The position numbers and the translations under genes are program-made. From positions 1 to 8,424 of the forward strand of contig JAKAAL010000141.1 of the NCBI GenBank assembly GCA_021802375.1: a DNA stretch of 8,424 nucleotides. The letters run 5' to 3'. The stretch's first letter is position 1. Every line of letters begins with the position of its first letter. This DNA is from Bacillota bacterium. GTDB lineage: Bacteria; Bacillota_E; Sulfobacillia; Sulfobacillales; Sulfobacillaceae. This document shows positions 1 through 6,625 of the stretch, one piece after another. A model generated the notes under the pieces. It did no database searches. It was not told the origin of the DNA and was given only the letters and a program-made list of their open reading frames with translations.

Positions 1-2
1 GG

Positions 3-176
3 GACGTCTTGCATAAAACCGCTTTGAAAAGCCACGGATTTACGCTGGGCATCTCGTTCGACCGCGATAACCCCATTCTTAAAAGTGCGGAATTCGTCAC
101 CCGCGCGCACAATGCGATCAGGCATTTGGCACCACTCTACGAAGGGACGCTCCAAGACATCCACACTCCTCACTAA
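3..176 (+). CDS. 3' end of an unrecognised protein (partial)
   Basis: Only one + strand frame is open from the window edge to a TAA at 174-176; the other two forward frames meet stops within the first 30 bases. It gives the last 57 residues of a protein that starts outside the window. The tail is mixed hydrophilic, with a likely helical stretch (FVTRAHNAIRHLAPLY), no membrane segment and no cysteines. I do not recognise the family. A strong GC-rich hairpin follows 3 bases after the stop, which supports this being a true gene end. The coding call is reasonable; the function is unknown. Confidence 0.55.
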   Translation, partial: DVLHKTALKSHGFTLGISFDRDNPILKSAEFVTRAHNAIRHLAPLYEGTLQDIHTPH

Positions 177-179
177 CAG

Positions 180-207
180 CGACCCCGGGGAATTAACCCC
201 GGGGTCG
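180..207 (+). terminator. GC-rich terminator hairpin after the partial gene
   Basis: An 11-bp perfect stem (arms 180-190 and 197-207, core GACCCCGGGG / CCCCGGGGTC) closes a six-base AATTAA loop, with one more G-T pair outside. It starts 3 bases after the upstream stop codon. There is no good U run after it, so termination may be only partial or aided by other factors. It separates the upstream gene from the korAB unit. Confidence 0.65.
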
Positions 208-355
208 TCCGATTGAAGGCCTCTGTTAGAGGTTCTCCGCCCCAACCTCACTGCGAAAAATTCCCTGTCCATTGGTGTGAAAAAAGGCGCGTTTTCCATT
301 TCCTCTTGCGTAGGATTGCATTAATATCAAGAAGACTTTCAGAGATGTTTTACGC

Positions 356-363
356 AGAGGAGG
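356..363 (+). promoter_or_regulatory. Ribosome binding site fixing the korA start
   Basis: AGAGGAGG ends 11 bases before the ATG at 375. It is the only strong Shine-Dalgarno match in the stretch 207-374. It argues for ATG 375 rather than the in-frame ATG at 345 or the longer reading frame back to 213. The spacing is slightly long. The 167 bases upstream show no clear -35/-10 pair; a TAATAT at 322-327 is a weak -10 candidate. Confidence 0.7.
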
Positions 364-374
364 CATTCCAAGTC

Positions 375-2126
375 ATGATTGCCTGGAAGATTGGCGGAGA
401 ACAGGGCGAAGGCATTGACTCCACCGGAGACGTCCTGTCGACAGTCGCCAACCGCATGGGTTATTTCGTCTATGGCTACAAGTCTTTTTCATCGCGCATC
501 AAGGGCGGACATACCACCTACAAGGTCCGCATCGCCAGCCAGCGGGTGGAAGCAGCCACCGAAGCGACTGACATCTTAGTGGCCCTGAATCAGGAAACCA
601 TCAACAAGCATGGATGGGAATTGAACGGCGGCTTGCTTCTAGCCGACAGCGCCTTCGGCCCCGTCCTTCCCGAGAATGTTCGAGCCACTCTCATCGCCAT
701 GCCCCTGACCGATATCGCCAAATCCCACGGTTCAGTGGTCATGCGCAACATGGTTTCGGTGGGGGCTTCGGCCGCGCTGTTGAATTTGCCAGCCGAACCT
801 TTCCTCGCATACGTAGAATCAAAGTTCTCCCGCAAAGGCGACGAGATTGTCAAAGCCAACCAAGAGGCCTTAATGGATGGCTTCAACCGCATCAAGGACG
901 AATTTGGGGGATTGTCCCAGTTGAAGCTGGATGCTCCGGTGCCGGGCGACCGACTGGTCATTACCGGCAACGACGCCATTGCCTTGGGTGCTATTGCGGG
1001 CGGCTGCCGTCTGATGTGCGGGTATCCCATCACCCCGGCTACCGATATTATGGAGGCACTTACCAAGTGGTTCCCGCTCGTGGGCGGTGCCGTCGTGCAA
1101 ATGGAGGACGAACTGGGCTCCATCACGGCCTGCATTGGGGCGGGATATGCCGGAGCCCGCGCCATGACGGCCACCTCAGGCCCGGGCTTTTCCCTGATGC
1201 AAGAAGGCATTGGGCTCGCATCCATGGCGGAAATTCCGGTCGTCATTGTCGACACCCAGCGCAGCGGCCCGTCGACAGGCATGCCCACCAAACAGGAGCA
1301 GTCGGACTTGATGGCCATTATCAACGGTGGCCACGGAGAGGGACCCCGGGTCGTGTTTGCGCCCAGCTCGCTCGAAGAGGCTTTCGAAGACGGCTATGAG
1401 GCGTTCAACATCGCCGACCAATTGCAGACACCGGTGCTCATCGCCACCGACCTCTCACTGTCCTTGTGGTCCCAGAGCGTCGATCGGGCCTCATTGAACG
1501 GCCCCGCCGTGGACATCCGCCGCGGCCCCATCATGAGCCCCAAGGAACTCTTGGACTTGGGAACCGACGCCTTCAATCGCTACGAATTTACCGAAGATGG
1601 CATTTCCCCCCGCTCGCTCCCGGGCAGCCTCAATGGCCAGTACCTGGCGACCGGCGTCGAGCACCAGCCGAGCGGCAAAGTGTCGGAGGACCCGAAAAAC
1701 CGTATCCGCATGATGGAAAAGCGGTTGACCAAGATTCAGAAGGTGCACGAACTGCGCGAAGGCATTAAGTGGGAAGGCCCTCGAGATGCCGACTTGGTGC
1801 TCGTGGCTGTCGGAGCGACGGTGGGCGCCATTCGGGAGGCCGCAAAGGCCCTGGAATCCGAGGGGCACCGCGTCGCCGTCAGTTGGATTCGCACCCTTTC
1901 GCCCTTCCCGACAGCGCTGTTCGGAACACTCTTCGAGAAGGCTGGGCAGATTCTAATTGTTGAACAGAATGCCACTGGGCAAGTCGCGCTGCTGATGAGG
2001 GCTGCCGGAGTCTACGACGACGCCCGTTGCCACAGCCTGTTGAAATATGACGGGGTGCAATTCTTCCCTTCAGAAATCGTGAATGCGGCACAGCCGCTTT
2101 TGAGCTATGCGGAGGTGACCCACTAA
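375..2126 (+). CDS. korA: 2-oxoacid:ferredoxin oxidoreductase, alpha subunit (fused gamma-alpha)
   Basis: A 583-residue subunit of a 2-oxoacid:ferredoxin oxidoreductase, which decarboxylates a 2-oxoacid to an acyl-CoA and reduces ferredoxin in the cytoplasm. The N-terminal part (about 1-170, glycine motif GGEQGEGI at 7-14) is the gamma domain, here fused to alpha. The pyrimidine-binding alpha domain follows (about 185-370), with YPITPATDIME at 217-227 and TSGPG at 267-271. A transketolase C-terminal-like domain spans about 471-545. The length fits two-subunit KorA proteins of Gram-positive bacteria. The start at ATG 375 is chosen because AGAGGAGG precedes it and it begins exactly where the gamma domain begins; the frame stays open to 213, but those 54 residues look unlike protein. 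The stop overlaps the korB start (TAATG), so the two are translationally coupled. The substrate (2-oxoglutarate, pyruvate or other) cannot be decided from sequence alone. Confidence 0.95.
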   Translation: MIAWKIGGEQGEGIDSTGDVLSTVANRMGYFVYGYKSFSSRIKGGHTTYKVRIASQRVEAATEATDILVALNQETINKHGWELNGGLLLADSAFGPVLPENVRATLIAMPLTDIAKSHGSVVMRNMVSVGASAALLNLPAEPFLAYVESKFSRKGDEIVKANQEALMDGFNRIKDEFGGLSQLKLDAPVPGDRLVITGNDAIALGAIAGGCRLMCGYPITPATDIMEALTKWFPLVGGAVVQMEDELGSITACIGAGYAGARAMTATSGPGFSLMQEGIGLASMAEIPVVIVDTQRSGPSTGMPTKQEQSDLMAIINGGHGEGPRVVFAPSSLEEAFEDGYEAFNIADQLQTPVLIATDLSLSLWSQSVDRASLNGPAVDIRRGPIMSPKELLDLGTDAFNRYEFTEDGISPRSLPGSLNGQYLATGVEHQPSGKVSEDPKNRIRMMEKRLTKIQKVHELREGIKWEGPRDADLVLVAVGATVGAIREAAKALESEGHRVAVSWIRTLSPFPTALFGTLFEKAGQILIVEQNATGQVALLMRAAGVYDDARCHSLLKYDGVQFFPSEIVNAAQPLLSYAEVTH

Positions 2127-2989
2127 TGGCCACATTGCAGGACTTTAAAACCAGCGAGAAATCCTGGTGGTGTCCCGGTTGCGGAGACTTCGGCGTATTG
2201 GCCGCCATGCAAAAGGCGCTGGTCGCGGTAGGAGCGGAGCCCAGCACCACCGCCATCGTGGCGGGCATCGGGTGCTCGGGTAAACTGGGCAACTACATCA
2301 ACTCATACAACATCCATGTTACCCATGGACGCACGCTGCCCGCCGCCTTGGGTCTGAAAATGGCCAATCGCGACCTCTTGGTGTTGGCCGCTGGCGGAGA
2401 CGGCGACGCGTATGCCATCGGCATGGGACACTTCATGCACGCCCTGCGGCGCAACGTGAACGTGACGTATATTGTGATGGACAACCACGTGTACGGCCTC
2501 ACCAAAGGGCAGACGTCGCCAACCTCCGAAAGCGGGTTTAAGACCAAAACCACTCCCAAGGGGAGCATCGACCGTCCCGTCCATCCCTTGATGCTGGCGG
2601 TCTCAGCGGGCGCGACGTTTGTGGCCCAAGGGTTCTCCAGCTGGCAGCCACAATTGGCTCGACTGATTCAGATGGGCATCGAACATCCGGGATTTTCGCT
2701 GATTAACGTCATTTCACCGTGCGTCACCTACAATAAGGTGAACACCTATGACTGGTACAAGAAAACCTTGGTGAATCTGGAAGAGGACCCGGACTACAGC
2801 CCCAACAGCCGCACCGAGGCTCTGGCGCGACTGGACGCCACCGATGAACTGGTGACCGGCCTCATCTACCGAGAAGAGTCTGAACCCTATGAAGCCCTCG
2901 TTCCCGGGTTTCGCGAAGAGCCCTTGGTGCATCAGGACTGGAATGTTGACGAAACAACCTGGAGTCAAATTCTGGCCAGCTTCGAATGA
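2126..2989 (+). CDS. korB: 2-oxoacid:ferredoxin oxidoreductase, beta subunit
   Basis: A 287-residue partner of korA that holds thiamine diphosphate and one 4Fe-4S cluster. Cluster ligands are visible as C16 and C19 (WCPGCGDFG), C50 (GIGCSGK) and C199 (SPCVTYN). The thiamine diphosphate/Mg motif begins GGDGDAYAIG (90-99) and ends VMDN (117-120), followed by VYGLTKGQTSPTS. The length is normal for the family. GGAGGTGA at 2111-2118 lies inside the end of korA, 7 bases before the ATG, and the start codon shares one base with the korA stop, so equal synthesis of the two subunits is expected. No separate delta (2x4Fe-4S) subunit is next to it; electrons would go from the beta-subunit cluster directly to a free ferredoxin such as the one encoded at 8057-8299. 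A terminator hairpin follows the stop by 12 bases. Confidence 0.96.
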   Translation: MATLQDFKTSEKSWWCPGCGDFGVLAAMQKALVAVGAEPSTTAIVAGIGCSGKLGNYINSYNIHVTHGRTLPAALGLKMANRDLLVLAAGGDGDAYAIGMGHFMHALRRNVNVTYIVMDNHVYGLTKGQTSPTSESGFKTKTTPKGSIDRPVHPLMLAVSAGATFVAQGFSSWQPQLARLIQMGIEHPGFSLINVISPCVTYNKVNTYDWYKKTLVNLEEDPDYSPNSRTEALARLDATDELVTGLIYREESEPYEALVPGFREEPLVHQDWNVDETTWSQILASFE

Positions 2990-3001
2990 GGGAAATTTAC
3001 C

Positions 3002-3029
3002 AGAGGGGCTGTCTGGAGACAGCCCCTCT
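3002..3029. terminator. Shared terminator hairpin between korB and the aldolase gene
   Basis: A 12-bp perfect stem (arms 3002-3013 and 3018-3029, AGAGGGGCTGTC / GACAGCCCCTCT) closes a TGGA loop. It lies between the convergent korB stop (2989) and aldolase-like gene stop (3093). The downstream T content is modest on both strands (CTCTTCAATCGTT on +, GGTAAATTT on -), so it could serve both transcripts. Confidence 0.75.
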
Positions 3030-3092
3030 TCAATCGTTCCAAGCAACATGCCCTTAGAGATCTCCGACCCATTATGCCGCAGCGACCTCACC

Positions 3093-3854
3093 CTACTCCA
3101 AAAAGTCGGGTTCCTCACGTACGATCATCTCCCAGAGCGGTTGAAAGCTGAACCAGCCCGCAAGCGGAAACCCAATCTGATCGTGCGTCAATTTGGCGTA
3201 CACTGGTTCAATCAGTTGGGGCCGCCCCGCAGCTTCGGCCAACAGCTGCGCCTGACAGGTGCGTTCCATGGTAATGAACCAAAAAGCCGCCTCATCAACG
3301 CTCTGGCCCACCGTGAGAGGGCCGTGGTTTTGAAGGATAATGGCTTTCTTCGCACCGAGCGTGGTCGATATGCGCAGGCCTTCCTCCGGCGTCAGCACCA
3401 CCCCCGTATATTCCTTCATCAGAGCATGATCTTCGTAGAAGATGCACGAGTCTTGGGTAATCGGATCGAGAAGACGCCCCAGACTGGACCAGGACTTGCC
3501 GTAGATCGAGTGGGTGTGGGCCGCAGCCATGACGTCCGGCCGCGCCTTATGCACGGCGGCATGAATGGTGAAGGCCGCTGCGTTGACCATCCCTTCGCCC
3601 TCAACAACTTCTCCCTGATGATTGACCAAGATGAGATCAGACGCCCGAATAGCCCCAAAATACCTCCCAAAGGGATTGACCCAAAAATGGTCGGTCCGCT
3701 CGGGATCGCGCACCGTAATGTGTCCCGCTACCCCTTCGTCAAAGCCAAAGCGCGCAAAAAGCCGGAATGCGCCGGCCAGGCGTTGCTTCAAATATTGGCG
3801 TTGCTCCGCCACCGAGTGAAACGTGGGCGGCGCCGTCGCAGCTTTGAGTTCCAC
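3093..3854 (-). CDS. Class II aldolase/adducin family protein
   Basis: A 253-residue protein with the class II aldolase/adducin fold, a zinc-dependent family that cleaves or isomerises small sugar phosphates or hydroxy acids. Visible features are GHITVRDP (44-51), the VNPFGRYF loop (59-66), EGEGMVNAAAFTIHAAVH (85-102), the metal ligand pair H113/H115 in AAAHTHSIYG, and H177 in ILQNHGPLTVG; these three histidines are the usual zinc ligands. The start is GTG at 3854, supported by AAGGAGGT at 3870-3863 with 8 bases between. The substrate cannot be inferred; the long segment after SIYG, with the DSCIFYEDHALM stretch, resembles the broad group annotated only as class II aldolase/adducin family rather than L-fuculose- or L-ribulose-phosphate enzymes. 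It stands alone and converges on korAB. A long open + strand frame across it (2889-3950) is its antisense shadow. Confidence 0.92.
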   Translation of the reverse strand: MELKAATAPPTFHSVAEQRQYLKQRLAGAFRLFARFGFDEGVAGHITVRDPERTDHFWVNPFGRYFGAIRASDLILVNHQGEVVEGEGMVNAAAFTIHAAVHKARPDVMAAAHTHSIYGKSWSSLGRLLDPITQDSCIFYEDHALMKEYTGVVLTPEEGLRISTTLGAKKAIILQNHGPLTVGQSVDEAAFWFITMERTCQAQLLAEAAGRPQLIEPVYAKLTHDQIGFPLAGWFSFQPLWEMIVREEPDFLE

Positions 3855-3862
3855 GCTGCAGG

Positions 3863-3870
3863 ACCTCCTT
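3863..3870 (-). promoter_or_regulatory. Ribosome binding site fixing the GTG start of the aldolase-like gene
   Basis: On the - strand AAGGAGGT, a near-perfect anti-Shine-Dalgarno complement, sits 8 bases before GTG 3854. No other start nearby has such support. No convincing -35/-10 pair is visible in the next 100 bases upstream; TATGCT on the - strand near 3890 is a weak -10 candidate. Confidence 0.8.
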
Positions 3871-3871
3871 T

Positions 3872-4293
3872 ATGGATTGTCGCTACATTCAGCATACACC
3901 CACAGTCTGCGAAGTTGACGCCTTACGCAAAAATTGCAGATGGAAAATAAGAGGGGTGAGCAACTCTAGGACCGCGGCACCTTCCAATCTTTTAGGGGAC
4001 TGATGAATTGGCCTTTAGCGGGCGCGAGCGAGATGCGGTCATCCAGGGGGATTGACCCGCGGGGCCCGAGATGGGCTCGCGGCTCAGCATGGTGGAATGA
4101 CCACCACAACCTCCTGATGGTCGCCTGGAATCGGCGGACGATCTGCACTTTTTTGGGGCGAAATGATAAGATTCTTCGGCAATTTTCAAAAGGTGGTGCG
4201 CGTAGCTCGTTGCTATCGCCGATTAAGCGATTTGACCCGTCTATCCCCAACCTGCACTGGACTCCACCGGGACGGCCCATTAACCGTGACGGC
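3872..4293. other. Stretch without a convincing gene between transporter and aldolase genes
   Basis: About 420 bases lie between the end of the MFS gene and the aldolase start. Antisense reading frames cross it on both strands (for example 4003-4416 + and 3966-4412 -), but neither has good ribosome binding, recognisable motifs or neighbours that make sense. Visible structure includes a 7-bp GC-rich stem around 4057-4082 on the + strand, a TGGTGG/CCACCA hairpin at about 4090-4106, a 5-bp hairpin at 4215-4231, and an imperfect 11-base direct repeat at 4266-4276 and 4283-4293. Bases 4141-4200 are clearly poorer in G+C (25 of 60) than the transporter gene next to them. It may hold decayed coding sequence plus the promoter of the aldolase gene. 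Confidence 0.4.
4266..4293. repeat. Two 11-base direct repeats after the MFS stop
   Basis: ACCGGGACGGC (4266-4276) and ACCGTGACGGC (4283-4293) differ at one base and are spaced 17 bases start to start, ending directly beside the MFS stop codon. They could be paired protein-binding sites, a trace of an insertion or deletion, or chance in GC-rich DNA. Confidence 0.4.
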
Positions 4294-5517
4294 TCATCCT
4301 TCCGCGACCCGCATGGCAGCCCGGGCACAACACGCATCGGCATCGATGCGGCCAACCGCCGTGGCCATCGCGATGACGACCTCCGCCCCTTTGACAAGGG
4401 CCGCTCCGGCAAATAGGACCGAAAATCCCCACTGCATGCCCCACAGGGCGACGACTAGGCCTCCGGCGGGGATAAGGGTATTCGACATCAGACGAGACGT
4501 GGTCAAAATCAAGGAGCGGTCCTGCTTGGGAATCTGCTCCAGCCGCACTCCGGTACTGAGGATGACCCATGCGGTGTCACACAATCCGACCATGCCTTCC
4601 CCGATCCCTGCCATCCACGGATTGTGCCATTGCAGCAGCAGGAGCCCCAGGACACCCCCGGTGAGAAACAGCGGATACAATTGGCCGCGGCGAAACCGCC
4701 CCAGCAACGGCGACACGACGATCGTGCCGCCCACGCTACCGAACGCAATGAGGAAATAAACCGCCGAGACCTCCGCGCCGGTCACCCGGAGGGTCTGTAA
4801 CAGGTAAAACAGAAACCCGCTCATCACCAAGGCCCAGCCAAAATTCCCGGCCATCGCCTGCAGGGCCAGCGACCGCACCGTCGGCATCCCCCAGAGGCGA
4901 CGGACACCATCGCTCCACCGACCACGCGGTGTGGGCCCCATTGGCCCCTCCCGGTGGTCGCGCAGCCACCACGGCCCCACCAGACTGGTACCCATGGCGG
5001 TGATGGCGAGCACGCCTAACGTGACGGCGGGGCCCCATCCGCTGACGAGAGCCCCGCCGATGGGCGCTCCGACCATCTTCGTGACGGTGATCGCCCGCTG
5101 AAGACGCCCCGCATAGTCCGTCAACGCCGATCCCTCGCCCGGGATTGCCGATTGAATGCCCGCCTCCGCCAAGACACTGCACAGACCGTTGAGCCCCGCG
5201 GCGAGCGCCAGAACGGTCCATATCATCCAATGGCGCGGGAGCCAAGGCGTACCTAGCAACCCCAGAAAAATGACGCTACGCCCGCCCTGCCCAATGCGGA
5301 CAAGCCGGCCGGGCGGTTGCTGACCCAAACGTGCGGATAGCCCCAGACCGACGCCCACCGGCAACAGCGCCTCGGCCAAAAACATGATGGCCATCAAGGC
5401 CAACGAATGACTGAGGATATACCCATACCACGGCAACACGAGCGGAGTCGCGACGTCCGCAAACGTCGTCGTCATCGCCAACAGTTGAGCCCGCCGCATC
5501 CAGGTGCGCGGTGTCAT
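4294..5517 (-). CDS. MFS efflux transporter, probably arsenical- or drug-linked
   Basis: A 407-residue integral membrane protein of the major facilitator superfamily with about 10-12 hydrophobic segments, split by a charged central loop (about 185-215, with RDHREGPMGPTPRGRW). The loop after segment 2 (GLSARLGQQPPGRLVR) is a weak form of the family's motif between segments 2 and 3. The overall look is of the proton-driven exporter group that includes EntS-like proteins; the substrate is unknown. The start ATG 5517 is preceded by AAGGGA with 6 bases between and gives a normal MFS length; an upstream TTG at 5637 in the same frame would add 40 non-hydrophobic residues and is less likely. It is the last gene of the marR-GNAT-MFS operon, 116 bases after the GNAT stop. 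The tail carries adjacent cysteines C396-C397 (DACCARAAM). Given the ArsN-like neighbour, export of an arsenical or its acetylated form is a reasonable guess. Confidence 0.85.
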   Translation of the reverse strand: MTPRTWMRRAQLLAMTTTFADVATPLVLPWYGYILSHSLALMAIMFLAEALLPVGVGLGLSARLGQQPPGRLVRIGQGGRSVIFLGLLGTPWLPRHWMIWTVLALAAGLNGLCSVLAEAGIQSAIPGEGSALTDYAGRLQRAITVTKMVGAPIGGALVSGWGPAVTLGVLAITAMGTSLVGPWWLRDHREGPMGPTPRGRWSDGVRRLWGMPTVRSLALQAMAGNFGWALVMSGFLFYLLQTLRVTGAEVSAVYFLIAFGSVGGTIVVSPLLGRFRRGQLYPLFLTGGVLGLLLLQWHNPWMAGIGEGMVGLCDTAWVILSTGVRLEQIPKQDRSLILTTSRLMSNTLIPAGGLVVALWGMQWGFSVLFAGAALVKGAEVVIAMATAVGRIDADACCARAAMRVAEG

Positions 5518-5536
5518 CAGAAATCCCTTCTTTCGT

Positions 5537-5557
5537 CGCCCCCGCACCGCTGGGGCG
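5537..5557 (-). other. GC-rich hairpin between the GNAT and MFS genes
   Basis: CGCCCC (5537-5542) and GGGGCG (5552-5557) form a perfect 6-bp stem. A competing CCGC/GCGG pairing overlaps it. There is no U run, so it is not a full terminator. It lies about 20 bases upstream of the transporter start and could reduce read-through, protect mRNA or limit translation. Confidence 0.35.
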
Positions 5558-5633
5558 GTAGGAGGGGCTGAATCGTGACCGCGGCGGCACACCCCGCCAC
5601 CGTAGGCCAGGCCTTCCGCGTCATGCTCAGGGC

Positions 5634-6608
5634 TCAAGAGCGCGAATCGGCGCTGGGTTCGCTGGCGGTCGGCAAGGGCGGTGGTAAAAGATAGTCCATC
5701 ATCTCGGTATCACGCCAGCGACCATCCAACACGCCCTGTTGCCGCAAGATCCCGACGCTTTGAAATCCGTGACGGAGGTATAGCGCGCGAGCCGCGTGGT
5801 TTTCGGGAAAGAGTGTCAGCACCAGCTTATGGAAGCCCTGACGGCTCGCTTCGGTCATCCCCGCTTGGAGCAGCCGGCTGCCCACACCCATCCGCCGCGC
5901 CCGGCCATCCACGTACACCGACACATCCGCCACAGAACGGTAGGCCTCCCGGGGACTAAAAGGATTCAACGACAGCCAGCCCGCCACCCCTTGGGCATCG
6001 AGCGCGACGAGCACTGGAAAACGCACGGACCGCTCGGTGAGCCACACCGCGCGATCCTCCGGCGTGCGCTCCGCGGTTTCTAAGGTGGCCATCCGGCTGC
6101 GGATGCCCTGGTTGTAGATTTGGGCAATAGCAGCGGCGTCCGTCGCCCGAGCTCTCCGGATGTGAAGAACGGGGCGGGTCAGGTCGAGCGCCATCAGGGC
6201 GGCACTGGTGGAACACGCCTCCCGGCCTTCCTGGGACGCCAGGATCACGCAGGGGCCGTCCGAACGGGGACGGTCGAGAAATCCCCACTCCAGGAAATAG
6301 GCATGCGCCGTTTCGGTGAACAGCCAGACTTCCCGCATGCCCTGTTGTTGCAGAGACTCCAGCGCCACCCGGACGAGGCGGGTCGCGAATCCCCGATGGC
6401 GCGCCGTGGGTTTGACCGCCAATGATCGCAACAGCGCCACCGAACCCCACCGCTCGGCCCCCACGACACCGACGCAGGATTGACCCTGGGCGAGCTTCCA
6501 GAACGCGATGGGGGACTTATCGGGACGGGGAAGACCCACCGTATCGAGCAGGGACAGGATGTCGTGGTCGGCGCCCTCTAAGGTCTCGATGGATGCGAGC
6601 GTCATCAT
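5634..6608 (-). CDS. Double GNAT N-acetyltransferase, ArsN2-like + ArsN1/PAT-like fusion
   Basis: A 324-residue protein with two acetyl-CoA-dependent N-acetyltransferase domains. Domain 1 (about 1-143) matches my recall of the arsenic-linked ArsN2 type: VGVVGAERWGSVALLRSLAV (46-65), the acetyl-CoA loop RHRGFA (70-75), AHAYFLEWGF (101-110) and a Cys-containing end ACSTSAALM (131-139). Domain 2 (about 148-308) matches the ArsN1/phosphinothricin acetyltransferase group: IRRARATDAAAIAQIYNQGI (150-169), ATLETAERTPEDR (174-186), DVSVYVD (228-234), loop RRMGVG (238-243), FPENHAARALY (267-277) and LDGRWRD (294-300). ArsN1 acetylates arsinothricin, a glutamate-analogue antibiotic. The start ATG 6608 is preceded by GGAGGGA (6623-6617, 8 bases away) and lies 17 bases after the marR stop; a second ATG follows directly at 6605. 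The frame is open further upstream to 7037 but there it only shadows marR. Alternative: two general GNATs with unrelated substrates. Confidence 0.85.
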   Translation of the reverse strand: MMTLASIETLEGADHDILSLLDTVGLPRPDKSPIAFWKLAQGQSCVGVVGAERWGSVALLRSLAVKPTARHRGFATRLVRVALESLQQQGMREVWLFTETAHAYFLEWGFLDRPRSDGPCVILASQEGREACSTSAALMALDLTRPVLHIRRARATDAAAIAQIYNQGIRSRMATLETAERTPEDRAVWLTERSVRFPVLVALDAQGVAGWLSLNPFSPREAYRSVADVSVYVDGRARRMGVGSRLLQAGMTEASRQGFHKLVLTLFPENHAARALYLRHGFQSVGILRQQGVLDGRWRDTEMMDYLLPPPLPTASEPSADSRS

Positions 6609-6625
6609 TCCACCTCTCCCTCCGC

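Noticed and set aside
213..374. N-terminal extension of korA by 54 residues
   Set aside because: Residues are not protein-like, no ribosome binding site precedes 213, and a strong AGAGGAGG directs translation to ATG 375, where the conserved gamma domain begins.
590..1399. Antisense and alternate-frame ORFs inside korA
   Set aside because: They lie wholly within a confidently identified gene, share its third-position GC bias in the wrong frame, and show no known motif.
2889..3950. Long + strand open frame across the aldolase-like gene
   Set aside because: It is antisense to a well-supported class II aldolase gene that has intact motifs and a strong ribosome binding site.
3972..3983. - strand AAGGTGCCGCGG resembling a T-box core
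   Set aside because: It lacks the middle bases of the T-box consensus, no terminator/antiterminator hairpin follows, and the downstream gene is not linked to amino acids or aminoacyl-tRNA synthesis.
5518..5637. TTG start adding 40 residues to the MFS transporter
   Set aside because: The extension is polar and arginine/glycine-rich, has no Shine-Dalgarno, and the protein is of normal length from ATG 5517.
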